In this document: piece after piece, positions 22,710 through 34,300 of the stretch
How positions within the stretch are numbered: the first letter of the stretch is position 1
Layout of the letters: each line of letters starts with the position of its first letter
Source: Calycina herbarum
Taxonomy: Eukaryota; Ascomycota; Leotiomycetes; Helotiales; Pezizellaceae
Length of the DNA: 53,834 nucleotides
Assembly: GCA_001414485.1 (NCBI GenBank)
Contig: LLEY01000283.1
Coordinates: 1 to 53,834 of the forward strand
Direction of reading: 5' to 3'
Position numbers and translations under genes: made by a program
Notes under the pieces: generated by a model
The model's input: the letters and a program-made list of their open reading frames with translations, nothing else
Databases searched by the model: none
What the model was told of the DNA's origin: nothing

Positions 22710-24301
22710 TAGGAACAGTACAACTGAAGAGTCTTCTAGCTAACGCTTTTCTTCTCCCATTTGCTTTTACTCTTGGGCGGAAGGAAAATCCCCGCTGCCA
22801 TACGTCAACTACAGCACAATCCACGTTTCGTAATGAAATTAAATCACCTCTATCCTCTTACTTGTGATTTCCAACTCTGCTCATTGGCATATGTGTATAG
22901 TGAGATGTATATAAAATGGGTATTTTTTATTTTTTTTTGGCCTCCTCGCGAGGGGTGCACTACCTTGGACCCCCAAAGACTCGGACCCATTCATTAATTA
23001 ATTGTATTTCACAACAACCAACGATCGAAAACACTTACTTTCTTTATATTATCGTAGATTGTAATGAGGTCTTTGAGACTGCCAAAAGCGTATTTACTAG
23101 AGATGGTGGTTGAATAGTTGTAGTAGTGGTTGGTGGTGTTAAATTCAGCATCGTAGCCCGCACTTTACAACGTCAACAGCACTTAACCACAGAAGTACCG
23201 CGGCAACCAAGCTTCCATTAACAAGCTTCGGTAGCAAAATATCTCCGTAATACATACCTGATAAGCTGCATCTTGATTCTGACTAGAAGGAATATGATCA
23301 TCAGACCGGTGTGATAGATAGAAAGGTTGAAAGAAGGCCTCTGAAATACCAACACCTCAACCTATTCCCAACATCAAACAAAACATCTCTACATCGTGAG
23401 ATGATTTTTTCTTCTTACCCGTTGTTTGGGTATCACTCTCCAGCTACAGCCTAGTAGCCTACTTCACGGACGATTCGGAACAATCTAATTTATTATCTAA
23501 GATAGATCAGACGGATCAATTAACTAATTTCCCAACCTCCTCATCCTTTTTGAAAATCTTCTGGAGTCTTTCGTACAATCTAGAGGTAAATGTACGTCCT
23601 AGAAACTTCTCTTACATTTCAAGACGTCGCATGGTATGACCAGCCTCTACCTACTTACAACAACAAAATGCCTCTCCATGCTCGATGGAGTTTATCCCCG
23701 TTGTCGAAAAAAGGTAAAAAGAAACACCCCAAGCTATATATCTCAACAACGTACAAGTCTCCTACCAGAAACCTTTCTCTGCAGACTTTCCAAAGTCCAA
23801 AGTCCAGACCAATAAACCTACTCTCACCATATCCTCAACAATCGAACAAAGAAAACGACCATCCTCTCTTCCTCTCCAAGTTAAATTAAATCAAATACCT
23901 ATAGAAGACTATAAAGTCAAGGTCACTTCTTTACTACACAAAGTACAGTCTTACAGCTTTACTTCTGATCGGCCGAGAGTATGCGTATAAGTGGAAGAAC
24001 GAGGGTACGTGGCAAGGGGGTGTGGAGAATAAAAACGAGAAAGGGTTGGGAGAGAGATGAAATATGAATAGTTAGGTCATGTGTTCCTGAGAACAATGTT
24101 AGGATTTCTTTCCAAGGCGATTTTTAATCCATGGACGGTGAAGGATGCCCCCACGTGAGATGTTACCTTTTACATTTACTTGACCATTTAAGAAGTGGAA
24201 TTCTTCATGGAAAAAATGACCGAGAGTTGCTGGGTAGACCATTTCGCCTGCGCACAGTCCCTGAAAGAATATTTGAACTATATTACAAGCAATTTGATGG
24301 T
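22710..24301. other. Intergenic region between convergent genes
   Basis: About 1.6 kb between two 3' ends. One open frame (23590-23889 plus) is lysine/serine/proline-rich without domain features and is probably chance. Nothing else was seen. Confidence 0.5.
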
Positions 24302-25377
24302 TCATGTCAAGAACGTATCGGGTACTTCTGGGCCTGTTCAAGTTAGCCACGTGCGCTCAAGATACCTCGAAGACGGAGAGTGAGTGAATCGAAGGAAAGG
24401 AAAGGGAAGGGTTTGGAGAGAGAAGACGAGAGAAAGAGTCCCAACATACCCCACACATGCAAATTCCCCGGCCCAGCTTTCGTCCTATTAATGGGCGTCT
24501 CATCATTAACAAGATCCCCATCAATATAATGCTCCAGCATAAACCGACTCGGATCATACCAATAATCAAAGATCTGACTCCCCATCACATGTCTCCCCAC
24601 CCCCCAACAATTCTCATACTTCTTCTCATTCAACCACGTATGTCCCAACATCTGTATATCGAAATCGAAAACCTCGAAACTCGAATGATGGACGTGGAAC
24701 TTCGGTCCTTCGAAGAAAAAGAAGGAGTGGTGGTCTACCCATTCATCTCCACGATCGAGGTGTAGGAAGGTCGTGATGTCCTCGTTTGTTGAGGGGTCAT
24801 AGACTAGTTCTGTGGGTTTCCAATTGAAGTTGGAGGTGTAGAATTGATATGCCTTTTTGTAGTCTGTTACGCAGAGGCCGAAGTGGCCGATTTTGTGGAT
24901 GGGCGCGGGTCCTTTTTTGAAGCGTTGGGTCTTATTGACGGGTCGATGTTTCGAGGTGGGGAAGTTATAAACAAGTTCTGGGAACGTCTCCGTCATCTCA
25001 ACCGCATCCTGCCCATATACGAGGTGGAAAGGGCAATTATCGACCGGTTCGTAGAAGGTTACGCGTTTTCCTCCACCGGGTGCGTCGGAATCGTGGATTG
25101 GAGTTGCGCCTGGGAGGGAGGTTGCTAATTCCAAATCTTCCATTGAATCTACTACCCAGCCTGCGCCGCCGAATACATTCTCGTCTCCTTTTGTTGCGCA
25201 GTATACGAAAGGCTCAGTGCCATATCCTCGGTAGTATATTTTGTCTTCTGTCCGGGATACTACACTGAAACCGAAATCAAGGAGGAATTGATGGGCGACA
25301 TCGAGGTCGAGATGTTGGTAGTACACATGAGCAATGCGCTTCAAATTGATCTTCTTCTGAGTTGCTGAAGGGGACAT
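24302..25377 (-). CDS. Extradiol (catechol 2,3-dioxygenase-like) VOC-family dioxygenase, 319 aa
   Basis: Two exons on the minus strand: 24450-25377 and a very short terminal exon 24302-24333 that encodes the last residues (PEVPDTFLT). The protein has two vicinal-oxygen-chelate modules, one from about residue 13 (LKRIAHVYYQHLDLDVAHQF) and one from about 159 (PIHKIGHFGLCVTDYKKAYQ). The C-terminal module keeps the 2-His-1-Glu set expected for Fe(II) in type I extradiol dioxygenases: His165 in IGHFG, His230 or 231 in FHVHHSSFEV and Glu282 in FMLEHYIDGD. Such enzymes open catecholic rings next to the hydroxyl pair. There is no signal peptide, so it is likely cytosolic. It is divergent from the aromatic-ring monooxygenase starting at 26203, and the two share about 825 bp of upstream DNA. 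Confidence 0.85.
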
Positions 25378-26202
25378 TTCTTCAAGGTTTGTAGGTTTGT
25401 GTCTGTGAAGCAGGGAGGGGAGTAGTGCTCTTCAGTCTGTGAGGAGAGGGTATTTGATATACTTTCGGACTACCGGAAAGCGGCAGAATAGGAGAGGTGA
25501 GGGGGAAGGAGGTTGGAGATATATAAAGCCATATTATATTGTCTACCTTTTGAGACAGGCCTGGAGGGGGCAGAGGGCAAGAGTCTATGTGGGGGAAAGA
25601 GCGATGATGTGGTGTTGATGGATGTGGGACGACTGACAATGGGGAAAGAACGACCAGAAGAAAGAATGCGGGGCTCCGCAGTCAGCCTCCCGTCAAGCCC
25701 CAGACCAGGACATTTCCCCACTCACTTTGGGGGAAAAGGAACAAACACCGAGAATGAGTTCAAGACACCCACGACACCCACGACACCCACGACACCTACT
25801 TGTACAAGTACAAGTACATGTACCTCCTTGGGTACTCGCTCAGTCAACGTTTCCTTATTTCTTACCATTGCATTTATAATTATAATTCCAAAGTTGGGAC
25901 AATGCAATACAATGGAGCCTTTCTCCGGGTCAGCACGAGATTTTCAGGGATGCGCTCTGTATCTCTAGGTGTTACATCATTATTCAACCATGATAAATCT
26001 TCCCGTCAGCAAAGGTCATCATGGATCAGCGGCGCAACGCAACATGCTTCTGCACCACTAGCAGGCGGCCGGTTTCACGATGACTTCCTTTTCTCCTCTC
26101 TACAAAAGCTTAGGTTGGGACGTTGAAGTTTCAATTCCCGATTAACAGCACCAGCAGAGGCCGGAGAATTGGGACCAGATCTCGAAATCGAACTCGAACA
26201 AG
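25378..26202. promoter_or_regulatory. Shared divergent promoter region of dioxygenase and monooxygenase genes
   Basis: This 825-bp stretch separates the start codons of two divergently transcribed genes that plausibly act in one pathway. It holds a TATA-like run (GATATATAAAG at about 25518-25528, about 145 bp from the dioxygenase start) and a four-copy 9-bp tandem repeat at 25764-25799. Directly after the repeat comes a TGTACAAGTACAAGTACATG segment with partial palindromy. No known binding site is claimed. Confidence 0.5.
25764..25799 (+). repeat. 9-bp tandem repeat, four copies
   Basis: Three exact copies of GACACCCAC and a fourth with one change (GACACCTAC) follow one another without gaps. 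The array sits near the middle of the divergent promoter region and is not coding in any gene model here. Confidence 0.85.
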
Positions 26203-28350
26203 ATGGCAACAGCTCCGGGTTTTCTGCCAAATGGTAGTGCAACTGTCAATGGGCACAACAACCCAACTCCAACCTCCGCAGGTTCTGAAATGGTTGAAAC
26301 AGACCTTCTCATCATTGGAGCTGGACCTGCCGGAGCTTCTTTGGCCTGCTTCCTGGCGCAACATGGTAAGTTTATATTATTCTCCCTTCTAACCCCCAAT
26401 TGCTAATGTTTTACGCAGGCCTGAAAGGGATCATGTTGGCAGCAACACCAAGCACGGCAGATACCCCTCGCGCACACATCACGAACATGGCTGCCCTGGA
26501 GTGTTTACGGGACATTGGCCTAGAGGAAGAGTGTATAAAGGTGGCAGTGAAAGGCGATTCCATGCAGCATACAAGGTGGTGTAGGAGCATGGCTGGGGAA
26601 GAATTCGCTCGAATATATTCTTGGGGAAATGACCCCGCCAGAGCGGGGGACTATGATGCTGCAAGTCCTTGTTCGCATGTAAGAACACCATAAGATTCTT
26701 TTCTTTTCAGTCCACATGGAATGGATTGGAGTCCTTGAGACAGCAGAGGCTAATTGTAGCAGGTAGATATTCCGCAAACGGTCCTCGAACCAATTCTCGT
26801 ACATCACGCAACACACAACGGCTTCTCTTGCCGCTTCGATTCCCAATTTCTTTCCTTCGAACGTCAATCAGATGGCACCATCATCAGCAATATTCAGGAC
26901 AACTTGACAAATCTTACATACAAGATCAAGTCGAAATATTTGTTTGGCTGTGATGGAGCTCGAAGTCAGGTTCTTCGTCAATTGAAGATACCACTGGTAA
27001 AGAAACCAGGCCAAGGATTGGCAACAAATGTGCTCGTAAAGGTTGACTTATCGCATGTGATTGATTCTAGGATGGGGAACCTTCATCAGGTAATGAGACC
27101 GGATGAGGAGCATCATCCGTTTGCTTGGGCTACTGTTGCTAGGATGGTTAAACCGTGGAATGAGTATGTGTATTTTTCTTCAACAGGAGATTTCATTTAC
27201 CCCTTTTCCGTTTCGCTTTTGTTTTCTCACAGTTTCAATGGTATATTTCCTACATTTATCGAGCTGTGCTGATTTCTTTTAGATGGATGTTCATTATGCT
27301 TCCAGCACCCGGGGCGGGTGTGGATTTCTCCCCATCCCCCGAAGAATATCTAGACGCTGTCAAATCAATTGTTGGCGATGATTCGTTACCTGTTGAGATT
27401 CTTGGAATTTCGAAATGGTTCATCAACGAAATTGTGGCAGAATATTACTCCGACGGCAACATGTAAGTTCGATTTCTACTTCATATCTGCAATTTTCTAA
27501 CATTTTACAAAGCTTTTGTCTCGGGGACGCTGTGCATCGACATCCTCCCTTTAATGGGCTCGGATCAAACACATGTATTCAAGATGCATACAATCTCGCC
27601 TGGAAAATCTCCTACGTCCTGAAGGGGAAAGCAAATAATTCCATCCTCGAAACATTTTCACATGAAAGACAAGCTGTGGGAGAATCAATCGTCACACGAG
27701 CAAACCAAGGACTTCGGGACCATATGCCTATCTGGGAAGCTCTCGGAATGATGGACCCATCTCTTGAAGTCCGAAAGAAAGAATTCGCGGAATTATCAGA
27801 AGCTACACCGAAAGGAGTTACAAGAAGAGAAAAGCTTCAAAGTGCCGTCAACCAAACCTCGCATGAATATCATGGTGTAGGCGTGGAAATGAACCAACGA
27901 TACGTGTCTAAGGCTATCTATCTCGAGGATGAAACTGAGCGACCTGCATTACCCGAGGATCCCGTTCTTGAGCATGAAATTACTACATTTCCGGGAAGTC
28001 GTCTGCCTCATGCTTGGCTTAATACTAGGAGTCCTGGGAAACAGTTATCTACTATTGATCTTGCTGGGCATTGCGCATTTTCACTTTTCACGGGGATTGG
28101 TGGTGATACATGGAAGCTCGCGGCAGAGAAGGTAGGTAAGGAGTTGGGTGTTGAGATTCGAGCGTATTCTATTGGGTGGGGACAGGATTATGAGGATGTG
28201 TATTTTGATTGGGCGAAGAGGAGAGAGGTTAAGGAGGATGGATGTGTGCTGGTGAGACCGGATCGATTTGTGGCTTGGAGATCCCAAAATATTATCGGTT
28301 CTCCGGAAGAGAAGTTGATGAGTGTTATGAAGTCGATACTTGGAGTGTAA
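26203..28350 (+). CDS. FAD-dependent aromatic monooxygenase (phenol 2-monooxygenase-like), 613 aa
   Basis: Five exons: 26203-26365, 26419-26678, 26763-27163, 27283-27462 and 27513-28350. They give about 613 residues, normal for the phenol hydroxylase branch of class A flavoprotein monooxygenases. The FAD fold is seen as LLIIGAGPAGASLACFLA near residue 35-50, the DG motif as LFGCDGARSQVL near 200-212, and the GD motif as FCLGDAVHRHPPFNGLG near 336-352. The last 170 residues form the thioredoxin-like C-terminal domain of this branch (LDLAGHCAFSLFTG-like segment). The substrate is probably a phenol or related ring, hydroxylated ortho to an existing hydroxyl. Acceptor choice for exon 3 was decided by the conserved SHVDIPQTVLEPILV stretch. 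It is divergent from the extradiol dioxygenase, which could cleave its product. Confidence 0.87.
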
Positions 28351-28728
28351 TCTTAGATATTATTTTCGAGCCAGCAAGATTTTCCCTTTTCCTCCGCCAT
28401 TACTACTATTTTTCTGCTGCAGTTAACACATTCTAAGTAAGTGAATTCCTTCGCTACACAGTCCCCATCTGCCGAACCCATATGTGTACCGGCTAAAACC
28501 ATTCAGCCAGCATAAGAACAGCAGACTACCCACACAAGGAGGTTTATCACGAAGTCACATCATCATGCTATTTAATCAATATCCAATTACCCTCTTTCAT
28601 CCTCGGCAAAAATGAAAGATGGCTCACGTCCAAAATAAAAATCTGGCATCATGATATGATTATTTCACTCCCACGATCCCTCCCATCACTACGGACAAAT
28701 ATCTGTAGCATGAGTTCGAAACCTCACA
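28351..28728. other. Short intergenic region
   Basis: 378 bp between two plus-strand genes. No open frame or notable motif was seen; it serves as 3' flank of the monooxygenase and promoter of the glycosyltransferase gene. Confidence 0.5.
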
Positions 28729-30039
28729 ATGGGGAAATCACGCTACGATAACCAACCCCGCCCCCTCCGGTCCTCACGACTATTCCGCCTCATAATCCTC
28801 TTCCTCCTCGTCGTCGTCCTTCCATATCGACTTATTGCGAGGTTTCAAGCATGGCGCCATCCCTCTAGGGACTTGAATCTTGCGTATGCTACGTTGTTGC
28901 TGGAGGATGAGGCGCATGGGAGTGAGAAGGAGAGGGATGAATATTTCGTCAGTGTGAGGATGTTGAATTACCAACTTCAACACGATGAGAAGACCAGGAC
29001 GAAGAGGGGGATCCCTTTTATTGTGCTGACGACTGAGGGGGTGGATATGTGGAAGGTTGCGCAGTTGAGTATGGATGGGGCTACGATTGTTCCAGTTGAG
29101 GTTGGTAGTTTTTGAGTTTTTCACTCGGTTTGAGGGGAGACTGTTCTTCCTCCTCGTGTTTGTTTGGAAATTGGCAATACTGACCCGAGATCTTTTGTAG
29201 AAGTTGGATAGTAGTTGGATTAAACCGGGGCATTCGAGGTGGAGGGATGTTATGGTTAAGTTGAGGCTTTGGGAGTTGGTAGACTACGACCGCATCCTTT
29301 TTCTCGACGCAGACACGTTTATTCTTAAGAATATCGATGGGGTTTTCGATGATGCTGGAGCACAACCGAAAAACACACTTCACAAAGCAAAAATCGAAAA
29401 GGATGAGGGCAAGTTACCAAGAGAATATCTTCTCGGGACTACGAGCGAGGTCACGAATTCGATGCACGAGTACCCACCGATCCCGATGGGCTATTTCAAC
29501 GCGGGATTCTTCTTGATGGAACCTAATGTTGAGGTATTCGAGTATTACACGAGTCTTTTTGATCTGGGACGTTTTGATTCTGTATTCCCGGAGCAGAATT
29601 TGCTTAATTACGCGCATCGATTGAGTGGGAATATGCCGTGGTCTCGTCTGCATTATAGGTGGAATATCCAGTTGCCGACGATGAATGATGTTAAGAAGGG
29701 GGTGCATAGTGTGCAGTATGTTACTTTCACTTGGTTATACTTCTAATCTTGGTGGTCAAGAAGAAGTGTTCGTCCTTGACTCGAGAGCTTAGACGATGCG
29801 ACGAGAGAAGATGAGGTACATACATGCTGACTTTTTGCAGTGCTAAGCTTTGGACGGAGGGGAATGAGTTACAGCCTGTTCCGAAGGAGTTGAGGGAGTT
29901 GTGGAAGAGGAAGAAATTGGAGATGTGGGAGTATTATACGAATGGGATGCAACAGCAACGACGGTATGAGGAGGATTGGAGTAAAGGGCTTTATGGGAAG
30001 GCGTTGCATCGGCATATGAGACATGGTTCTGGGCATTGA
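28729..30039 (+). CDS. GT8-like (glycogenin-related) type II membrane glycosyltransferase, 361 aa
   Basis: Three exons: 28729-29100, 29201-29715 and 29841-30039. The N terminus is short, basic and cytosolic-looking, followed by one hydrophobic segment (residues about 18-34, LFRLIILFLLVVVLPY), as in Golgi type II enzymes. The catalytic domain has the metal-binding DxD within RILFLDADTFILKN (Asp160 and Asp162) and the downstream PMGYFNAGFFLMEP and FPEQNLLNY motifs characteristic of glycogenin/GT8-type transferases. Donor sugar and acceptor are unknown; glycoprotein or wall glycan synthesis in the Golgi is a reasonable inference. The first intron uses a GTTGGT donor, the only choice that keeps PVE joined to KLDSSW in frame. 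Confidence 0.85.
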
Positions 30040-30341
30040 GTATGGTTTGAGCGAGGAAGGGGGTGTTTATGTGAAGTAGTTATTTCTTGGTGAGTTTTCT
30101 CAGCTTTCTTCGTCGAAATATGGGAAGGAACGCTAATACGACCGAAGAAGCGGAATCCATGTAGTTATCGATTTCACAGCAGATAAATGTTCTTCATTTG
30201 TGTAACACCTTTTGGACCCCGCAGCAAACGGGATCACGACATAATATGCATATCTAACATCACCAAGCCTCTTCTTCACCAACACCCTTCCCACCTAAGG
30301 GGGTGTCATCATAAGGGGTAGGACAGGAGGTCAGTTGGCAA

Positions 30342-30368
30342 GCTAGAGGTGCTAGAGGTGCTAGAGGT
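30342..30368 (+). repeat. 9-bp tandem repeat, three copies
   Basis: The unit GCTAGAGGT occurs three times in direct succession, 3' of the glycosyltransferase gene. It is probably a simple slippage product. Confidence 0.8.
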
Positions 30369-31216
30369 GTCCCACAAAATCACGATTACCAAACGTAAGC
30401 CAGCCATCGGCTGACTGTGAAAATACCACCGTCGATCTTCGGGAGTTGATAGATCCGAATCCAAGTTTAAAGATGGATCTGGATCTAGATTCTTAGCCGA
30501 ATTCTCGTTTCTGATACCTTTCCTATTAAAATCTCTGGATTGATATTCATGTTACTTGGCTTTTGGGATGGAAGTCATTCGGAAAGGTCTTTGGGGTGAA
30601 AAATGTATCGCAGAGTTGCCACAGACGTCAGTGACGGTGTTGGGTGCTTGCTAGTGTTGGATTGCTCAGTCATCAAGTCTCTTCTCATAAACAATTTCTG
30701 CAACTTCGCTTCATGGGCCATCCCCAGTCACTTCCGTCATAAAGATTTACTGTAGAAGATTTCCAGCTTTAAGAGAGATCCTGTTCAAGTTTATGTGGAA
30801 TATGGCGAAAATCTTGCTCTTTCAGCTCTTTGGCGTTCAATTTCTATTCTTTCTCTTATCATCCACTTCTGTTTACTTTAAAACTAGATTTACGAAGTAT
30901 ATTTGGTTCAAGGCTTTCAAGTCCTGCGAGTGGGTCTCCAAAAAAAAAAAAAAAGAGGAAGTGTCTCATTCTCTGGGTTCTGGGCTGTTCCTTCTACCAT
31001 CCATTCGAAAGCCACCCATCGTCATCTGGACGGTAACCCGACTGAAAAAGAAATACACAAGTCTGGAGAACTCTCAGTCTTGGTTAAGGCGTCGTTGCAG
31101 AAGATCGACAGCGTCATTTACTTATCTGAGTGCATATAAAGTAAAGTTACGAGTTGAGCCGGCTTTTTTGCGTGCTTCAACCAGATGACTTCTGTGAGTC
31201 TGTTGAGAATCCGATG

Positions 31217-31224
31217 TATAAAAA
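31217..31224 (+). promoter_or_regulatory. TATA box of the peroxidase gene
   Basis: TATAAAAA lies about 97 bp before the peroxidase ATG at 31314, a typical spacing for a fungal TATA element with a short leader. Confidence 0.45.
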
Positions 31225-31313
31225 CTGACGAAGGCAGCACTGGTGTCCCCAAGAGTCAAATCACCCAACCGGGAAAAGGTGTTTCACAAACTTATCGATA
31301 CTCTTTTTACAAA

Positions 31314-32997
31314 ATGCACATCAAAATCCTCTTTCTCATCGGCACTGCCTCTGCGATGCCAGGAATGGCTGTTCGAGATCCATCTAGGGTCAAAGAACGC
31401 CAGTCACTACCAACCCTTCCCCTCAGCTCCCAGGAAGGAAATTCTGGTCCATTCCCTAGTCTTCAATTCAGCCCGACCGATCAATTTGTCGATGTTCGCC
31501 CAGGTACAACCCATCAATTCGTTGCACCAGGTACCAACGATAAGCGAGGGCCTTGCCCGGGCTTGAATGCTGCAGCAAACCATGGGTTTCTTCCTCGAAG
31601 TGGGATTACCACCATTACTCAGAGTAAGTATTTGTTTCCTCTTCTGATATTTCGAGTACGTACTTACCAATGGGGCTTCTAGCTGTCACTGGATTGAGCG
31701 ATGCTTATAGCTTTGGTCCCGAATTTGCCGCTGCCCTTTCCGCAATTGCTATTGCATTGACCGGCGACCCGACAGCTGGGACATGGTCTATCGGTGGACC
31801 TTATCCACCTAGTCTTCTTGGAGGGTTGTTGAGTAATCCTTCTGGGATTTCCAAGAGTCACAATACCTACGAGAGTGATGCCAGTCCCGCACGGGTAAGT
31901 CCATTCCACCTCACCTGAACCTTCACAATCACATCAAAGTTCACAACACTGATTTTAAATCCGCACAGTCTGATGCATATCTCAACGGCGGTGATGCCGT
32001 TTCCCTCAACCTCCCTCGCTTCGATCAACTCTACTTTCGCGCGGAGAATTTCACACTCGATACACTTCGCGACCACAACAAAGTCGTACACGATTTCTCC
32101 ATCAACAATAATCCTTATTACTTCTCTGCCCCGTTTGCTGGTCTTGTTCCGCCGATTGCTCATCATTTCATTATTAATCTCATGTCAAATGTAAGTCCCC
32201 ACCTCACTTAACTTTCACCCACCCCTTATGAATTCGGTAAACAAACTGACGCATTACAACAGCACTCTGCAGACAACATCCAAGGCTATCTCGACCGAAA
32301 TATCCTCAAAACATTCTTCTCGGTGTCTGGTCCGGATAATGCTCATACCTGGACTCCTGGTCATGAGAAGATACCTCAACAATGGTACAAAAGACCGAGT
32401 AATAATCCTTATGGTGCCCTTGCTGCTGCTGCAGACGTCGCGATATTGGCGGTGAAATACCCTTCTATTGTTCAATTCGGTGGTAATACTGGAAGTACAA
32501 ATTCTTTCGTTGGTGAGTAGGATTTTTCTCCGAGCACAATTCTTTGATTCTTTCAAGCAAATATGTCCGAGAGTAGATTTCTCGTATATGTCACCGAGCT
32601 CCGAGTAATAATTATTCCCGAGCATATATTTCCGAGAGCATATTTCAGAGAGGCATCTCCGAGTGGTATTTCAGAGAGAATTTCTCCGACTCCGAGCATA
32701 GAAGTACACTAACTCGGAGATAATATAGGTGTCGATCCGGGAGACATCTCCGGTGGGGTTTACAACGCCCAAACTCTACTTCAGGGGAATAACTTGTTGT
32801 GTTTTGCCTTTCAGGCTGCCCAGCAGGGCATTCCTTCTGTACTTCAGGGAGTGATTAGCAATTTAGCGCCAGTTTTGCAGTTGGTAAATCAGTGGGTTAG
32901 TCCTGTTACGGGGTTGTTAGGGTGTCCGGCGCTTTTGACATTTGATCAGAGTGCTTTTAATCAATTTCCTGGGTTTGGGTATCATCCAGCGAAGTAG
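31314..32997 (+). CDS. Secreted heme-thiolate peroxidase (chloroperoxidase/unspecific peroxygenase family), 420 aa
   Basis: Five exons: 31314-31623, 31683-31894, 31969-32190, 32263-32512 and 32729-32997. The product is about 420 residues with a signal peptide (MHIKILFLIGTASAMPG). The proximal heme ligand is Cys81 in RGPCPGLNAAANHGF, the signature of family-2 heme-thiolate peroxidases. The distal acid-base glutamate of this family is likely Glu167 in SHNTYESDAS, with Asp169 next to it. These enzymes use hydrogen peroxide to halogenate or to insert oxygen into C-H bonds and aromatic rings outside the cell. The length fits the long peroxygenase type. The fourth intron (216 bp) is about three times longer than the others and holds a repeated CCGAG motif. 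The gene lies tail to tail with a truncated P450 gene, 197 bp away. Confidence 0.9.
32513..32728 (+). repeat. CCGAG-rich expanded intron of the peroxidase gene
   Basis: Within this 216-bp intron the pentamer CCGAG occurs eight times in the same orientation (32530, 32567, 32594, 32601, 32618, 32632, 32659, 32692), mostly embedded in CTCCGAG or TTCCGAGAGCATAT-like contexts. It occurs once inverted as CTCGG at 32713. Spacing is irregular, from 7 to 37 bp, so it is not a simple tandem array. Confidence 0.8.
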
Positions 32998-33194
32998 GTG
33001 AAGTATTTGGAGAAAGTGGATGCTGTCGCATGGTAGGTTGTTGGCATATTTGCAGAGACAACAAAGGGGTTGGGCGGCAGTAGCAGGGGTTTGAAGGGCT
33101 TGGGTATGTTGACAATCTTGAATTTGTTTTGAAGGTAGCTAGCTATCTTGGGGTGCTGTGGAAAATTTTCCCGGATACTTTGTAATGCCTCCAC

Positions 33195-34300
33195 CTATTC
33201 TTCAACATCTCTTGGGACCATTCTCACCCTTATTTGAGGCTTCTGCCATAAAACATTGACCTTGTTATCTCTTTCTCGATCGAGATCTTTGCTCATGAGC
33301 TCCCAATCAAAATGCCATACCACTAGGACACAAGACTATTAGTATTTGGCGAAAGGGTTTCAGGAATCCATGTCTTGTATTGCAAGATAACTTACACTTT
33401 GCGAGAATGATTCTCAACTCCATATAAGCTAAGTTTATTCCTGGATTTTTTTAGTTTCTAACTTTTCAAGCTTTCTTGGTGTGTTGATGCTTACCTATAC
33501 ACGCCCTGGGCCCTTGACTAAATGGCTTGAATGCCTCGTGCTGGTCGTTTGCGAAGGCAACATCATACTCAATGTCATCTTTTGATCGCCAGCGTTCAGG
33601 ATGGAAGCTGTCTCCTCTATGCCAGTATTTGCTTGAGCGTGTGAGAACCCAGATTGGGGAGTGAAGAATTGTACCGGCGGGGATCTAAAGCAGTCAGTAT
33701 TTATTCCTTCCATCTTCTCTCCAGCTCTACACAACTTACATAATTCCCGTCAACCACTGCCCCATTGGAAACTCGTGGGAGTCCGATAGGTGCTGGGGGG
33801 TAGATTCTAGGAATTTCTTCAATTACTGCGTTGAGATATGGAAGATTGGTGTTGCTGTCGTGACTGATTTCGGAACTGGCTTTGAAAGTTGAGCGGATTT
33901 CGGCTTGAAGGCGTGCAAGACAATGGGGCTTCTTGAGCATATAATAAGTTCCACCCGACAAGGATGTAGCAGTAGTTTCTGAGCCCGCGGTGATGAGCGT
34001 TACGGCATTGGATTTGAGGAATTCCTCGCCGATCTTGGCATGCTTAGCCGAGAGAAGATGGGAGAAAAAATCGTCCCGAGTGTTCTCTTTACGGAGACGT
34101 CCCTGGACCATTTGAGCCGTCAATTCCGCGTGTTGTTGAGCATCAGACATGTTCTTCTTCAGATCAGGGAGCACCCATGGGGCAAAGGGTTTAAGGAGTG
34201 GAAGGCGGTTGAATGCACCCATGAAGCCAATTGTAGAAGTGAAATATTTTTGACAGGCCAGTTCCCCCGGATCTCGGTATATAAAAGATAGCGGAGCCAT
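33195..34300 (-). pseudogene. Cytochrome P450, 5'-truncated copy
   Basis: The 3' portion of a P450 gene is well preserved on the minus strand: 33740-34300, 33495-33684, 33396-33440 and 33195-33322, joined by GT-AG introns. Visible landmarks are the oxygen-binding helix (TLITAGSETTATSLSG), the ExxR helix (NAVIEEIPRIYPPAP), the PERW motif (FHPERW) and the heme loop FSQGPRACIG, whose cysteine binds iron, followed by GINLAYMELRIILAK. The readable protein is about 307 residues, against roughly 500 for fungal P450s. The membrane anchor and the first 180-200 residues are not found in the 2 kb upstream. Without them the enzyme should not fold. I therefore call it a truncated relic, recent because its splice sites and frames are intact. 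An unrecognised distant 5' exon is the alternative. Confidence 0.75.

Larger units (their letters stand above)
30040..31313. other. Intergenic region with short tandem repeat and poly(A) run
   Basis: About 1.3 kb with no supported gene. It contains three copies of a 9-bp unit (30342-30368), a 14-base A run near 30941 and a TATA-like box at 31217. The open frames at 30793-31188 start from the A-rich stretch and have no domain features. Confidence 0.5.

Noticed and set aside
30793..31188. 131-codon frame starting before the poly(A) run
   Set aside because: Low complexity, lysine run from poly(A), no similarity; lies in the peroxidase promoter region.
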